A stretch of 64,000 nucleotides of DNA. Origin: Roseateles_B sp041905785 (GTDB taxonomy: Bacteria; Pseudomonadota; Gammaproteobacteria; Burkholderiales; Burkholderiaceae_C). The DNA lies in contig JAYRKJ010000003.1 in the NCBI GenBank assembly GCA_041905785.1, forward strand, positions 62,001 to 126,000, in the 5' to 3' direction. The position numbers were made by a program, and so were the translations under genes. Shown here piece by piece: positions 36,104 to 44,928 of this stretch. The notes under the pieces were generated by a model. That model was not told where the DNA came from, made no database searches, and was given only the letters and a program-made list of their open reading frames with translations. Every line of letters begins with the position of its first letter. Position 1 is the stretch's first letter.

Positions 36104-37152
36104 GTGGGGCGATCACATTTCGGAATGATCGATCGTTCAAACCCAACTTCGGCAGAGGTGACTTGCGCCCTGGCGGATTCCAATCCTTCGCTGGCTATGA
36201 TTCCGACCCTAAGGGATGCCCCAGTGGCAAAAGGATCAAAGTCAGAAGCGCGCAAGACGCGCAAGTTGGAAACGGCCGGCATCCATATCCTCAGCATCGG
36301 TCTGTTGGTGACCGTGCTGCCATTCACCTTGAAGGCGACGCCGATGGCGCAGGCATTTGGCAAGCTATTGCCATTGGGGCTGCTACTTCTGGCGGGTGGT
36401 GCAGCCCTTCTGTTCGCTGCCTACAAAATGCGGTCACCCAGCTTGCCTGCGCCATCCGGCAATGGCGATGTGGGCAGTGTTGGTTCGAAGGAACCGAAGT
36501 TGCAGCCCTCGGGAGGGGCGCGCAGGCAGCAGTGGTCGCCTCAACGCCGGCGCAGCCCTCCGAAGGGCTGGCCGCGGCCAAGCCCGACGTGCGGCCTGAT
36601 CGTTGGAGCCAGGCCGTGTTCGACATGATCGAGTGGCGCCGCTTCGAAGCAGTCGTCGAAACGCTATTCAAACAAGCGGGTTTCGAGACCAAGTCCCAGT
36701 CGCATGGTACCGATGGCGGTGTAGACATCTGGCAGTCTTCCCGCAATCAGCCCGAGGCCCCCGTCAGCCTCGTTCAGTGCAAGCACTGGCAAGGCAAGAA
36801 GGTCGGGGTGGACAAAATTCGTGAGTTGCGCGGAGTGATGGCAGCGCAGAACGTGAAGCGGGGGCAGTTCGCGACGACATCGATGTTCACGACGGATGCC
36901 ATGGCCTTCGCTGCAGAGAACGGCGTGAACTTGCTGAGCGTCGACAAGCTGCTCCAGCTCATCGCGTCACGGACACCTGAGCAGCAAGCCGAGTTGCTCG
37001 AAGTCGCGTTGGAGGGCGAGTATTGGCGCCCCACCTGCGTCAATTGCGGCGTCAAGATGGTTGATCGAGGGCCCCGCAATGGTGGAGCTCCATTTTGGGG
37101 ATGCCCGTCGTTCCCAAAGTGCAAGACGACCATGCCGATGCGCTCAGCTTAG
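36104..37152 (+). pseudogene. Membrane-anchored Mrr-type restriction endonuclease, frameshifted
   Basis: Two overlapping frames encode one protein. The first (from 36104) has two TM segments, IHILSIGLLVTVLPFTL and FGKLLPLGLLLLAGGAALLFAAY. The second (ending 37152) has the nuclease domain: WRRFEAVVETLFKQAGF, GTDGGVDIW and VQCKHW, which provide the D...QxK catalytic core. Its C-terminus has a topoisomerase-type zinc finger (CVNCGVKM ... GCPSFPKCK). The frames must shift by -1 between about 36430 and 36540. Mrr-like anchored nucleases of this layout occur in Burkholderiales. A mutation, a sequencing indel or programmed frameshift are all possible. Confidence 0.72.
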
Positions 37153-37312
37153 GCTTCGTCGCTGGCCGGTGCGCGTGTTTGCGACTTTAATTGCCAGGAG
37201 CATGTGGTGTTGCCCGCTGTGCACGGCGAGTTCAACCGGTCGACGCAAGACACCATTGGCTGCTCAGGTCGAAGGAGTGTTGATTCACGGATCAGGTCTG
37301 TGAAGACCTTCC

Positions 37313-38170
37313 CTAGCGATTGAGGGCAGCCTGCACACCTGCACGCTTGCTTGCCAACCAATCGGTGGGTGCCATGCCAGTCTTGAGGACGAAGGCTCGG
37401 CTCAGCGCTGAGGCGCTGCCGTAGCCCACCTCGTCAGCGATATGTTTGACCTGGCGTCCCTTGCTGAGGAGGCGTTGTGCCAGGCCAATGCGCCAGCTCG
37501 ACAGGTACTCGCCCGGTGACTGCCCAACGACCTGGGTGAACTGCGCCGCGAAGCGCGCGCGCGACATGCCCGCCACGATGGCGAGCTGCTCCAGCGTCCA
37601 GGGTCTTGCGGCGTCGGTATGAATGGCGTGCATGGCCCGGGCCAGGCGAGGGTCGGCCAAGCCGCCCAGCACGCCGGTCTTCAGATGGCCCTGCGTCAGC
37701 ACTTCTCTCAGCAAATGGATGAGCACCACTTCGCTCAAGCGGTCGATGGCGGCTGCTCGCCCTTGGCGCTTGTAAAACGCTTCTTCAAACAAGAGATGCA
37801 GGCTCATTTGCAAGCCGGCATGTTGCTCCAGGGGGATGACCAGCATGGCGGGAAGCTCCGCCATCAAGTGTTGGCCAAAGGGCGCACCGCTGACCACCGA
37901 TGCACAGATCAAATCGGGACCCTCGACGTCAGGCGCGCGCAGGCGATGCGGCGTCGCGCGCGGAAAGAACAGGGCCGCCGGTGCGCGCACCGCTTGAATC
38001 GAGCCGTCGGGCAGCAGCACCTCCAGTTGCCCCTGTCGCATCACATGCAAGTGGCCCACGCCCATGCCCTGGCCATCGTCGAAGTTGGCGACGCCGCAGA
38101 GCTGCCCTGAGAAGAACACCCGCGATCTGAGCTCGAAGCGCGTCAACAAGGTATCGATTTCGTCTGACAT
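37313..38170 (-). CDS. AraC-family transcriptional regulator (cupin_6 type)
   Basis: The 285-residue protein has an N-terminal cupin-type sensor (residues 10-180, GVGHLHVMRQGQLEV) and a C-terminal double helix-turn-helix (WTLEQLAIVAGMSRARFAAQFTQVVGQSPGEYLSSWRIGLAQRLL ... GYGSASALSRAFVLKTGMAPTDW). It resembles regulators of oxidoreductase or reactive-species genes. It is encoded just after the DoxX-like gene on the same strand. Confidence 0.88.
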   Translation of the reverse strand: MSDEIDTLLTRFELRSRVFFSGQLCGVANFDDGQGMGVGHLHVMRQGQLEVLLPDGSIQAVRAPAALFFPRATPHRLRAPDVEGPDLICASVVSGAPFGQHLMAELPAMLVIPLEQHAGLQMSLHLLFEEAFYKRQGRAAAIDRLSEVVLIHLLREVLTQGHLKTGVLGGLADPRLARAMHAIHTDAARPWTLEQLAIVAGMSRARFAAQFTQVVGQSPGEYLSSWRIGLAQRLLSKGRQVKHIADEVGYGSASALSRAFVLKTGMAPTDWLASKRAGVQAALNR

Positions 38171-38252
38171 GTGAGCCTGCCCTTGTGCTGCGGAGATGCG
38201 ACATCATCGACTGCCCGCTCCAGGGATGCCAAGCCACGTCCGTCGCAAAAGC

Positions 38253-38639
38253 TCATTGCGCAGCGCGAAACAATCGCTGGGAGAGTGTCGCGTCGACGGA
38301 CAGCGCGCCGGCACCACGGGCCACGATCAAGGCCAGCAGACTTATCCAGCTGAGATGCGTGGGCCACGCGTCCGGGTAGACCAGGAACTGGATCACCAGG
38401 GTCATGATGAGGAGGCCGATGGCTGCATAGCGTGTGGCCAAGCCCAGGACCAGAAGAATCGGCAGCGCATGTTCGGCAAGCGCTGCCAGCGAAGCAGCCA
38501 GCTCCGGGGCCACCCACGGGAGCTGGCACTCCTCCGCGAACAGGGCCACGGCCGAGTCGCTGAGCATGAACCATCCATCGACCTTGGTTCGCCCTGAGCG
38601 CCAGAAGATGCCGGCCATCGCCAGGCGAGCGGCCAGCAA
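38253..38639 (-). CDS. DoxX-family membrane protein, start unclear
   Basis: The 128-residue frame contains the DoxX core: LAARLAMAGIFWRSGRTKVDGWFML and the TM segments ALAALAEHALPILLVLGLATRYAAIGLLIMTLVIQFLVYP. The only listed start is a TTG at 38639. The frame continues upstream (SPALLHARQAPVHWAGRLLPDALVLLAAR), similar to the true N-terminus of the family, but with no ATG or GTG. A GTG-AAC-GCT-CGC near 38719 reads MNAR one frame over, so an indel at the 5' end is likely. DoxX proteins are four-TM and often linked to redox or bufferin operons. Confidence 0.72.
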   Translation of the reverse strand: MLAARLAMAGIFWRSGRTKVDGWFMLSDSAVALFAEECQLPWVAPELAASLAALAEHALPILLVLGLATRYAAIGLLIMTLVIQFLVYPDAWPTHLSWISLLALIVARGAGALSVDATLSQRLFRAAQ

Positions 38640-38728
38640 GACGAGGGCGTCGGGGAGGAGACGTCCGGCCCAATGAACCGGAGCTTGGCGCGCATGCAGC
38701 AGGGCGGGCGAGCGTTCACGATGGGTTT

Positions 38729-39010
38729 CTATTGTGGGAGTACTCGGGGGAATGGCAGGAGCTGGTGCAGAGGGCGCAGTCCTTCAGGGGGCGGCATCAG
38801 GGGCGCGCCGTTGTCGAGCAAGGCGCTCACCGCCGCCTGAAGGTCGAACGCGTGGCGTGAGGCAGCCTGGCTGCTGGCATGAGCGGCGGCCTGGCCAAGG
38901 CTTTGTCCCGCTGCAAGCGCGTCCAGCAGGTGCAAGCGGGCGATCGGCACTTCGTGCACCCAGACCTTGTCATCGGGGCGGGTCAGCGCGCCCTCCCGCT
39001 TCAGCATCAA
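38729..39010 (-). pseudogene. Truncated BufC/HvfC (DUF2063-type) C-terminal remnant
   Basis: The frame contains KVWVHEVPIARLHLLDALAAGQSLGQAAAHA ... FDLQAAVSALLDNGAPL, which resembles the C-terminal domain of BufC/HvfC proteins that follow BufB in copper-related operons. Only about 94 residues remain of about 250; the N-terminal DUF2063 domain is missing. Its left edge meets the YHS gene stop, so the upstream part of the operon has been replaced or deleted. It lies between the YHS gene and doxX, as in intact operons. Confidence 0.68.
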
Positions 39011-39510
39011 GCCAGGGACTTGGGGGTCATGGCCTTGATGGCAGGCCAGTTCTTGTCGGCCTTCTTGTTGTTGCCCGGCACGTCTTCCAGCCACTTCTTC
39101 TGAACGTCCTTGTTCACGTTCAGATGCAGTTTGCCGTCCACCAGCTTCCAGGCGGTCGGGTCGCCGTCCAGCTTCTTTTCCAGGGCGACGCCCATGGCGC
39201 AGAAACCGCCGTACGCCGGTTCGTACTTGCCGGGATTGGCGTTGAAGGCATCGCGGTTGGCAGCGCTGGCGAACAGATAGGTCACGCCGTTGTGCTTGGC
39301 CGAGAACTCAGCCTTGCCCGCGGTGGGCGCGCCCACGGTGTGATAGGCCACGGGGTCGTGGCCGCGCAGGCCGACGCCCTTGCTGTCGACGTTCACGGCC
39401 GCGGTGGAGTTCTCGTCATAGGCAAACGCGGCGGACGGGACGAAGCCGGCCGTCAGTGCGGCAGCGGCAGCCACGGCGGCCAGGGAAACACGGAAGTAGC
39501 GCTTGGACAT
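39007..39510 (-). CDS. Periplasmic YHS domain protein
   Basis: The 167-residue precursor has a signal peptide (AAVAAAAALTAGFVPSAAFAYD, cleavage after residue 30). The YHS domain has GVGLRGHDPVAYHTVGAPTAGKAEFSAKHNGVTYLFASAANRDAFNANPGKYEPAYGGFCAMGVALE. The Cys of the classical YHS metal site is in the GGFCA segment. YHS domains bind metals such as copper or iron. It probably led an operon with BufC and DoxX. Confidence 0.85.
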   Translation of the reverse strand: MSKRYFRVSLAAVAAAAALTAGFVPSAAFAYDENSTAAVNVDSKGVGLRGHDPVAYHTVGAPTAGKAEFSAKHNGVTYLFASAANRDAFNANPGKYEPAYGGFCAMGVALEKKLDGDPTAWKLVDGKLHLNVNKDVQKKWLEDVPGNNKKADKNWPAIKAMTPKSLA

Positions 39511-40055
39511 GATGTGCCTTTCTGGGGCGAATCGGTTGGAGGTGCTGATTGACTTGGCTCAGGCCAACCCCTGAGTCCAAGCGGAAGTGCTGAAGTCGCT
39601 CGGCGTACAAGATTCAGGATCGCCGCGACCTCGGGGGCCACAGCAGCTGGGCCAGGGCCTCTTGCTTTCGCTGGCCAGCACCGACTGCATGGACCGAACT
39701 TTAGAAATCGGCGCCCCTGCCGTGGTGACTGAGCGTCTCATTCGCTGTCCCATTCGTCTTGCGTTGCTGTGAGGGGGCCGTGTCGTCGCCAGGCCGTCGC
39801 GCGTGCCTCCGTTCCTTCGCGATGGCCTTTGCGCCTGCGCCCCGGTGCAGTCGTTCCTCACACTCGCCTGCGAGAGCCCGCTCGCTCTGCCCATGCTGCA
39901 GGCGTGCAGCGCGGGGCATTCTTCCGCGCGCCGGAACAGCCCATTGCCGTGCAGGTGATTTCTGAAGCGAGGCTCGATCCCTAGAGTTCAGTCCCAGGCC
40001 TGCCGCCCATCGCAGGACCTTCATCACTCTGATTCGAACTCACCAAGGAAGCACC
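39511..40055. other. Divergent intergenic region, YHS / DsrE genes
   Basis: These 545 bp lie between two divergent genes. A plus-strand frame (39587-39772) and others lack a recognisable family and lie in GC-rich sequence, so they were not called. It may contain decayed coding DNA as well as both promoters. A ribosome-binding site AAGGAAG precedes the DsrE gene at 40056. Confidence 0.5.
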
Positions 40056-40430
40056 ATGAAAGCAGCCATCATCATCCTGTCCGACCCGAAGAACGGCGGC
40101 GAAGACGCTCTGGGACGCATGTTCAACGGCCTGGCCGCCGCCTACGATTTCAAGCAGCGCGGCACGGACGTTTCCATCTACTTTCAGGGTGCAGGCACCC
40201 GCTGGCCCGGCGTGATCAGCCAGGCTGACCACCCGGTGCACGCCCTGTTCAAGGCCGTGGAGCACGAGATCGCAGGCGTGTCTTGCGGCTGCGCCGACGT
40301 GTTCGGCTCGCGTGAAGATGCGGTGAAGAGCGGCTTTGACCTGATCACCGACAACAGCGTGCCCGGCACCTCTGGCCTGCCCAGCCTGGGCAAGCTGGTG
40401 GCAGACGGCTTCACCGTCTTCACCTTCTAA
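40056..40430 (+). CDS. DsrE-family protein
   Basis: This is a 124-residue soluble protein. The DsrE-like fold is shown by AIIILSDPKNGGEDALGRMFNGLAAAYDFKQRGTDVSIYFQGAGT and by CGCADVFG in the loop that carries the reactive Cys in sulfur-relay members. Members act in sulfur transfer or as small redox proteins. It is followed after 21 bp by a PPOX-type gene and a flavin reductase, so a redox role is plausible. Confidence 0.82.
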   Translation: MKAAIIILSDPKNGGEDALGRMFNGLAAAYDFKQRGTDVSIYFQGAGTRWPGVISQADHPVHALFKAVEHEIAGVSCGCADVFGSREDAVKSGFDLITDNSVPGTSGLPSLGKLVADGFTVFTF

Positions 40431-40451
40431 GCCAGCAGGCGGGAGACGGCC

Positions 40452-41384
40452 ATGGCCCATGAGTTCCACGATGGCGAGCGTGCCGTGCAGGCGCGTGCCG
40501 GAGAGGCGGCGATCGCGGCGCGCAATGCCGGCGTGATCACCGACACGGTGATTGCGGGCGCCCGCCCCTTCATCGAAAAACAAGTCATGGTCGCCACCGC
40601 GACGCGCACAGAGCGAGGCCAGCTCTGGGCCTCGCTGCTGTTCGGGCCGCCCGGCTTTCTGCGCAGCCCGGACGGCCGCAGCATCGAGATCGCGGCTAGC
40701 CTCGCGCAGCGCCAGGCCGACGATCCCTTCTGGCAGGGGCTGGCCCCAGGCTCACAGGCCGGCCTGCTGTTCATTGAACTCTCGACCCGGCGCCGCTACC
40801 GCGTGAACGGCCATGTCGAGCATGTCGACGGTCAGCAGCTGCGTGTGGGCATCGACGAGGCCTATCCCAACTGCCCCAAATACATACAGCGTCGTCATCC
40901 GCAAGGCACTGCGGGAGACGCCCATCCCCTCTCGCCCAAGCCCGTGCGACGCGGCCAGGCCCTTGATGAGGCCTGCGCTGCGCTGCTCGCTGCGGCCGAC
41001 ACACTCTTCATGGCCAGCGGCGCGCCGGGCGGCTCGCTAGATGCCTCGCACCGTGGCGGTCCGGCCGGCTTTATCGAGCGCCTCGACGCACAACGGCTGC
41101 GCGTGCCCGACTACGCCGGCAACAGCCTGTTCAACACCATGGGCAATCTCGCCCTGGATCCGGCCTGCGGTCTGGTGGTGCCGGACTTCACGACCGGTCG
41201 ACTCCTGCACCTGACGGGCCGGGCCCGCTTGCTGTGGGACCAGGCGGACCCGCAGGGACGCACCGGAGGCACCGGCCGATTCTGGGAATTCGAGATCGAG
41301 GCGTGGCTGCTGCGCGAGCAGGCCTTGCCCCTGAGCTGGGAGTTCCTGGACGCCTCGCCATTCAACCCCAAGGGCACGGCATGA
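40452..41384 (+). CDS. PPOX-family flavin-binding protein, long form
   Basis: The 310-residue protein has two split-barrel-like halves. The first covers MVATATRTERGQLWASLLFGPPGFL; the second covers the region QVLDEACAALLAAADTLFMASGAP...GGPAGFIERLDAQRLRVPDYAGNSLFNTMGNLALDPACGLVVPDFTTGRLLHLTGRA, the pyridoxamine-phosphate oxidase-like fold that binds FMN. Its stop overlaps the ferredoxin-reductase start by ATGA, so the two are coupled. They may form an FMN protein and reductase pair. Confidence 0.82.
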   Translation: MAHEFHDGERAVQARAGEAAIAARNAGVITDTVIAGARPFIEKQVMVATATRTERGQLWASLLFGPPGFLRSPDGRSIEIAASLAQRQADDPFWQGLAPGSQAGLLFIELSTRRRYRVNGHVEHVDGQQLRVGIDEAYPNCPKYIQRRHPQGTAGDAHPLSPKPVRRGQALDEACAALLAAADTLFMASGAPGGSLDASHRGGPAGFIERLDAQRLRVPDYAGNSLFNTMGNLALDPACGLVVPDFTTGRLLHLTGRARLLWDQADPQGRTGGTGRFWEFEIEAWLLREQALPLSWEFLDASPFNPKGTA

Positions 41385-42316
41385 AACTGATCGTCCACCA
41401 ATTGCTCCACCATGGCGCTGAAGTCCTGGAAGTTCGCCTGCGGCATCCGCAGGGTCAGGTCTTGCCACCGTGGTCCGCAGGCGCGCATCTGCGGCTGCAA
41501 CTTCCGGTCGCCGACGGCCAGTGGCTGGAGCGTCATTACTCCCTCATCGGCACAGAAGGCGCAGCCGACGAATACCGCATTGCCGTGTTGCTCGACCCGG
41601 CCTCGCGCGGCGGCTCGCGCTGGATACATCAGCAACTGGTGTCAGGGCAGGCCCTCGATGTGGAGGGGCCGTTCGACAGCTTCCCGCTCCAAGCCGAGCA
41701 GGGCCACACCGTGCTGGTGGCCGGCGGCATCGGCATCACGCCCATGCATGCCATGGCCCATGCCTTGAACCACAGGGGACAGCCCTTTGAACTGCATTAC
41801 CTGGCGCGCAGCGAGGAGCGGTTGGTGCTGCTGGACGAGCTGCGCGCCCTGCCCCATGCGCGTCTGTACCGGCATGTGGGGGCCACGCCGCCAGCGTTGG
41901 ATGCCCTGCTGGGCCCCTTCAGTCCCGGCGCCAGCCTGCATGCCTGTGGCCCGGTTCCCTTGTTGAATGGCTTGCGCGAACACAGCGCCGGCCTGGGCTG
42001 GCCGCTCTCGTCCGTACACTTCGAGAGCTTTGGTGCTCGTGCGCAGCAGGGCGACAAGCTGGTCCGCGTGCATCTCGCGCAGAGCGGCATGGCGGTCGAC
42101 GTTCAACCGGGCACCAGCATCCTCGATGCGCTGATTGCCGCCGACGCCTTTGTCGCCTACGACTGCAAACGCGGTGAATGCGGCCAATGCCACAGCCGCG
42201 TGCTCGACGGCAGCCCGCTGCATCGCGACGTCTGTCTGAGCCCTGCGCAGCGCGCCGAGGGTCTGTGCATCTGCGTGGGCTGGGCCAGCAGCGACAGCCT
42301 GACGCTGGACTTGTAA
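41381..42316 (+). CDS. PDR/VanB-family ferredoxin oxidoreductase
   Basis: The 311-residue protein has an FMN/FAD-binding barrel (RHYSLIG), an NAD-binding domain (TVLVAGGIGITPMHAMAHAL) and a C-terminal plant-type [2Fe-2S] domain with the ligands in CKRGECGQCHSRVLDGSPLHRDVC. VanB, phthalate dioxygenase reductase and similar proteins transfer electrons from NADH to oxygenases. No oxygenase subunit is nearby, so the partner is likely the upstream PPOX protein or another locus. Confidence 0.9.
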   Translation: MKLIVHQLLHHGAEVLEVRLRHPQGQVLPPWSAGAHLRLQLPVADGQWLERHYSLIGTEGAADEYRIAVLLDPASRGGSRWIHQQLVSGQALDVEGPFDSFPLQAEQGHTVLVAGGIGITPMHAMAHALNHRGQPFELHYLARSEERLVLLDELRALPHARLYRHVGATPPALDALLGPFSPGASLHACGPVPLLNGLREHSAGLGWPLSSVHFESFGARAQQGDKLVRVHLAQSGMAVDVQPGTSILDALIAADAFVAYDCKRGECGQCHSRVLDGSPLHRDVCLSPAQRAEGLCICVGWASSDSLTLDL

Positions 42317-42387
42317 GGCAAGCACCCGCGTCCGATCGCCGCCCCCGGCCGTCGAGCGAGCCCGTGCGCCTCAAGCCGGCAATGACA

Positions 42388-43365
42388 TCAGGCCTCGATG
42401 GCTTCAGCCTGGAAGGCAGCGTCCAGCGGCGTGCCGACGAGATGGTTGCTGGAGTTGGACATCAACTCAATCGCACGCAGACTGCTGGAGGCATAGGCTT
42501 CGGAGGTGTCGACGTAGGCCGCGGGGCCGTCCTCGAAGTCGAACCCGCGATCATTGACAGGGTGGATGGCGTGCTGCGCCATGAACTGATTCGGCCGCTG
42601 CAACTGGGCCACCGAGCCTACGCAGATGCCGTCGATGCGGGCGTTCTTGAACTGCAGAGGCTGGATGTCGGGGCGGGCATTGAAGCCGCTGAGCACACCG
42701 ATCTGTGCGATGCGCCCGCCGCGAGCCACGGCGCGGATGGATCGGTCATAGGTGTCCGGCCCGCCCGAGCTTGACATGCGAGGAGGACGTGACGATGACT
42801 CGAGCCCCCACGGCGGCAGCCGACTGCAGTCCAAACAGCGCCACGCCGCCGGTGCCTTGCACCAGCACAGTGTCGCCAGCCATGACTGGGCCACGCTCGA
42901 ACAAGGCGTGCCGGGCGGTCAAGCCGGCACAAGGCAGGGTGGCGGCTTCTGCATCGCCGAGGTGCGCAGCAGGCGCTGCCAGCGACTGAGCAGGCACCTC
43001 CAGCAGCAGGCTCAGGACGCCGTCGGTGCGGCCGCCTCCCAGGGCGTTCTGCAGAGCGACAGGGTCGAAGCGGTCCTCAATCCAGGCCGGGAAGAAGTTG
43101 GGGCTGGCGTGATCCCCACCTGCCAGCCCTGCACGCCTTGGCCCACGGCCGGCACAGTGCCGGCGGCATCAGACAGGGGAACGAGACCATCGCGCGCCGC
43201 CCCGGCTAGGGCGCCCTGCAAGGTCAGCAGGGCGCGGTAGTTCAGGCTCGCTGCACCGACTTGCAGAAGGACCTGGCCGGCTGCGACCTCGTGCTGCGCA
43301 GCACGGGTCCGCGACTGAAGGCGCGCCTGCATGCCGTCGATGGTGATGGTGAACTGTCTGTTCAT
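42388..43365 (-). pseudogene. Zinc-independent quinone oxidoreductase-like dehydrogenase, decayed
   Basis: Three frame pieces make one MDR-type NAD(P)H oxidoreductase: MNRQFTITIDGMQARLQ... and LGVNYR-like LQVGAASLNYRALL at the 5' end (43365-43110), PAQSLAAPAAHLGDAEAATLPCAGLTARHALFERG...VLVQGTGGVALFGLQ in the middle, and YDRSIRAVARGGRIAQIGVLSGFNARPD at the 3' end. At least two frameshifts are present. Between SSSHVKLGRA and PDTYDRSI about 35 residues seem deleted. It is divergent from the TetR gene, so it was probably its target. Confidence 0.82.
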
Positions 43366-43482
43366 GAGATCCAGGTTGTGTAGTGGACGATACATAAATG
43401 GTAGGCGGCGCGAGCCAGGCGCTGTGTTCCGTGTGACGGAAGCTTGAATTTCGCGTGCCTGCAATCGCTGTGCGCTTGTTTA

Positions 43483-43498
43483 TGTAGGGGTCCCTACA
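43483..43498. promoter_or_regulatory. Palindromic operator upstream of tetR
   Basis: TGTAGGGGTCCCTACA has 7-bp perfect arms (TGTAGGG/CCCTACA) around a 2-bp centre. It lies 8 bp upstream of the tetR start and in the divergent gap to the pseudogene; a likely autoregulatory site. Confidence 0.7.
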
Positions 43499-43506
43499 AT
43501 TCCTTC

Positions 43507-44175
43507 GTGCCTCAGAAGAAATCAGCAAGCATCCCTGCCGGGGAGCCAGAGGGCCCCCGCCTGCCAGGACGCCCGCGCAGCTTCGACCGCGCCGCGGCGC
43601 TGGACCTGGCGCTGGGTCTTTTCTGGCGACATGGCTACGAAGGCGTGTCGACGGCCACCCTGGCCGGCGCCATGGGCATTGCGCCCCCCAGCCTGTATGC
43701 GGCCTTTGGCAACAAGGAGTCGCTCTACCGGGAATGCCTGGACCTTTACGCGCAACGCCATGGCGCCTTCCTTGGCGATGCCCTGCTGGCCGATCTGCCG
43801 GCGCGGGCCTGCATGGAGCAAGCCCTGAGAGCGGCCTGCCGTCAGTACACCGACCCCAGCCATGAGGCTGGCTGCATGGTGTCGACCGCCGGCCTGCAAG
43901 GCGCGCCCGCCAACGCCGCCCAGCACGCGCAAACCGAAGCCATGCGCCTGCAGGCCAGGCAGGCGATCGAGCAACGACTCAGGCGCGCCCGCGCCGAGGG
44001 TGAGTTGGCCGCCGGCACGGACTGTGCCGCCCTGGCCGGCTTTTTTGCGCTGGTGATCCAAGGCTTTGCGATTCAGGCGCGTGATGGCGCCCGCACCAGC
44101 AGCCTGCTGCGCATGGTGGACGTGGCCATGGCGGCATGGCCGGCCGATGCGAACACAGGCGTTCGCGGCCGCTAG
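43507..44175 (+). CDS. TetR-family transcriptional regulator
   Basis: The 222-residue protein has an N-terminal TetR helix-turn-helix (RPRSFDRAAALDLALGLFWRHGYEGVSTATLAGAMGIAPPSLYAAFGNKESLYRECLDLY) and a C-terminal ligand-binding domain. It resembles regulators of the AcnR/YxaF type that control oxidoreductases. GTG 43507 is preferred over the TTG at 43444, because the operator palindrome lies between them. Confidence 0.88.
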   Translation: MPQKKSASIPAGEPEGPRLPGRPRSFDRAAALDLALGLFWRHGYEGVSTATLAGAMGIAPPSLYAAFGNKESLYRECLDLYAQRHGAFLGDALLADLPARACMEQALRAACRQYTDPSHEAGCMVSTAGLQGAPANAAQHAQTEAMRLQARQAIEQRLRRARAEGELAAGTDCAALAGFFALVIQGFAIQARDGARTSSLLRMVDVAMAAWPADANTGVRGR

Positions 44176-44223
44176 CGCGGGGCGCCCTTTGGCGAGCGTT
44201 TGTCTGAAGTCAGCGCCGGATAT

Positions 44224-44811
44224 TCACAGGCCCAGATCGCTCAAGGAGGGATGATCATCCGGCCGGCGGCCTTGGGGCCAGTGGAACTTGCGCTCTTCAG
44301 GCTTGATGGGCAGGTCATTGATGCTGGCGTGGCGCACAGCCATGTAGCCCAAGGCATCGAACTCCCAGTTCTCATTGCCGTAGGCGCGATACCACTGGCC
44401 GGAGTCATCGCGCCATTCATAGGCGAAACGCACGGCGATGCGGTGCTCGCTCACGGCCCACAGCTCCTTGATCAGGCGGTATTCCTGCTCCTTGGCCCAT
44501 TTGCGCTCCAGAAAGGCCTGGATGGCCTCACGGCCCTGGAAGATCTCGGCCCGGTTGCGCCAGCGGCTGTTGGCCGTGTAGGCCAGGGTCACACGTTTGG
44601 CATCGCGCGTGTTCCAGGCGTCCTCGGCTGCACGGACCTTTTGAATCGCCGTCTCACGGCTGAAGGGAGGCAATGGGGGGCGAGGGGCGTCGGTGGGAGT
44701 GATGCTCATGGGGCTTGCAAGGCTGGGGTTGAGAAAGCCGGCGGTGGCGCTTGCGGCGCCAGCCACAAGCAAGTCCCGCCGGGTGAGATCGGGGCTATGG
44801 GTGATGTTCAT
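44224..44811 (-). CDS. NTF2-like (DUF1348) protein with Tat-like signal
   Basis: The 195-residue protein begins MNITHSPDLTRRDLLVAGAASATAGFL, a twin-arginine-type signal, when started at 44811. The mature part is the DUF1348 nuclear-transport-factor-2 fold (PPFSRETAIQKVRAAEDAWNTRDAKRVTLAYTANSRWRNRAEIFQGREAIQAFLERKW...). An internal ATG at 44709 would give the usual cytosolic length. The family has no fixed function, but such folds bind small molecules. Confidence 0.8.
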   Translation of the reverse strand: MNITHSPDLTRRDLLVAGAASATAGFLNPSLASPMSITPTDAPRPPLPPFSRETAIQKVRAAEDAWNTRDAKRVTLAYTANSRWRNRAEIFQGREAIQAFLERKWAKEQEYRLIKELWAVSEHRIAVRFAYEWRDDSGQWYRAYGNENWEFDALGYMAVRHASINDLPIKPEERKFHWPQGRRPDDHPSLSDLGL

Positions 44812-44928
44812 TCTTGGAGAGTGGGGCGCCACAGGCCAGGCATGTCCACATGACCAGGCAGTGCCTGCATGCGAGTCAGCCAAGCCATCAGGTGGCGGTG
44901 AGGTGAGAGGTCCAGGCCGCCCTCATCC

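Noticed and set aside
39587..39772. Possible small gene between the YHS and DsrE genes
   Set aside because: No family, ribosome-binding site or neighbour support; similar frames occur by chance in this GC-rich DNA.
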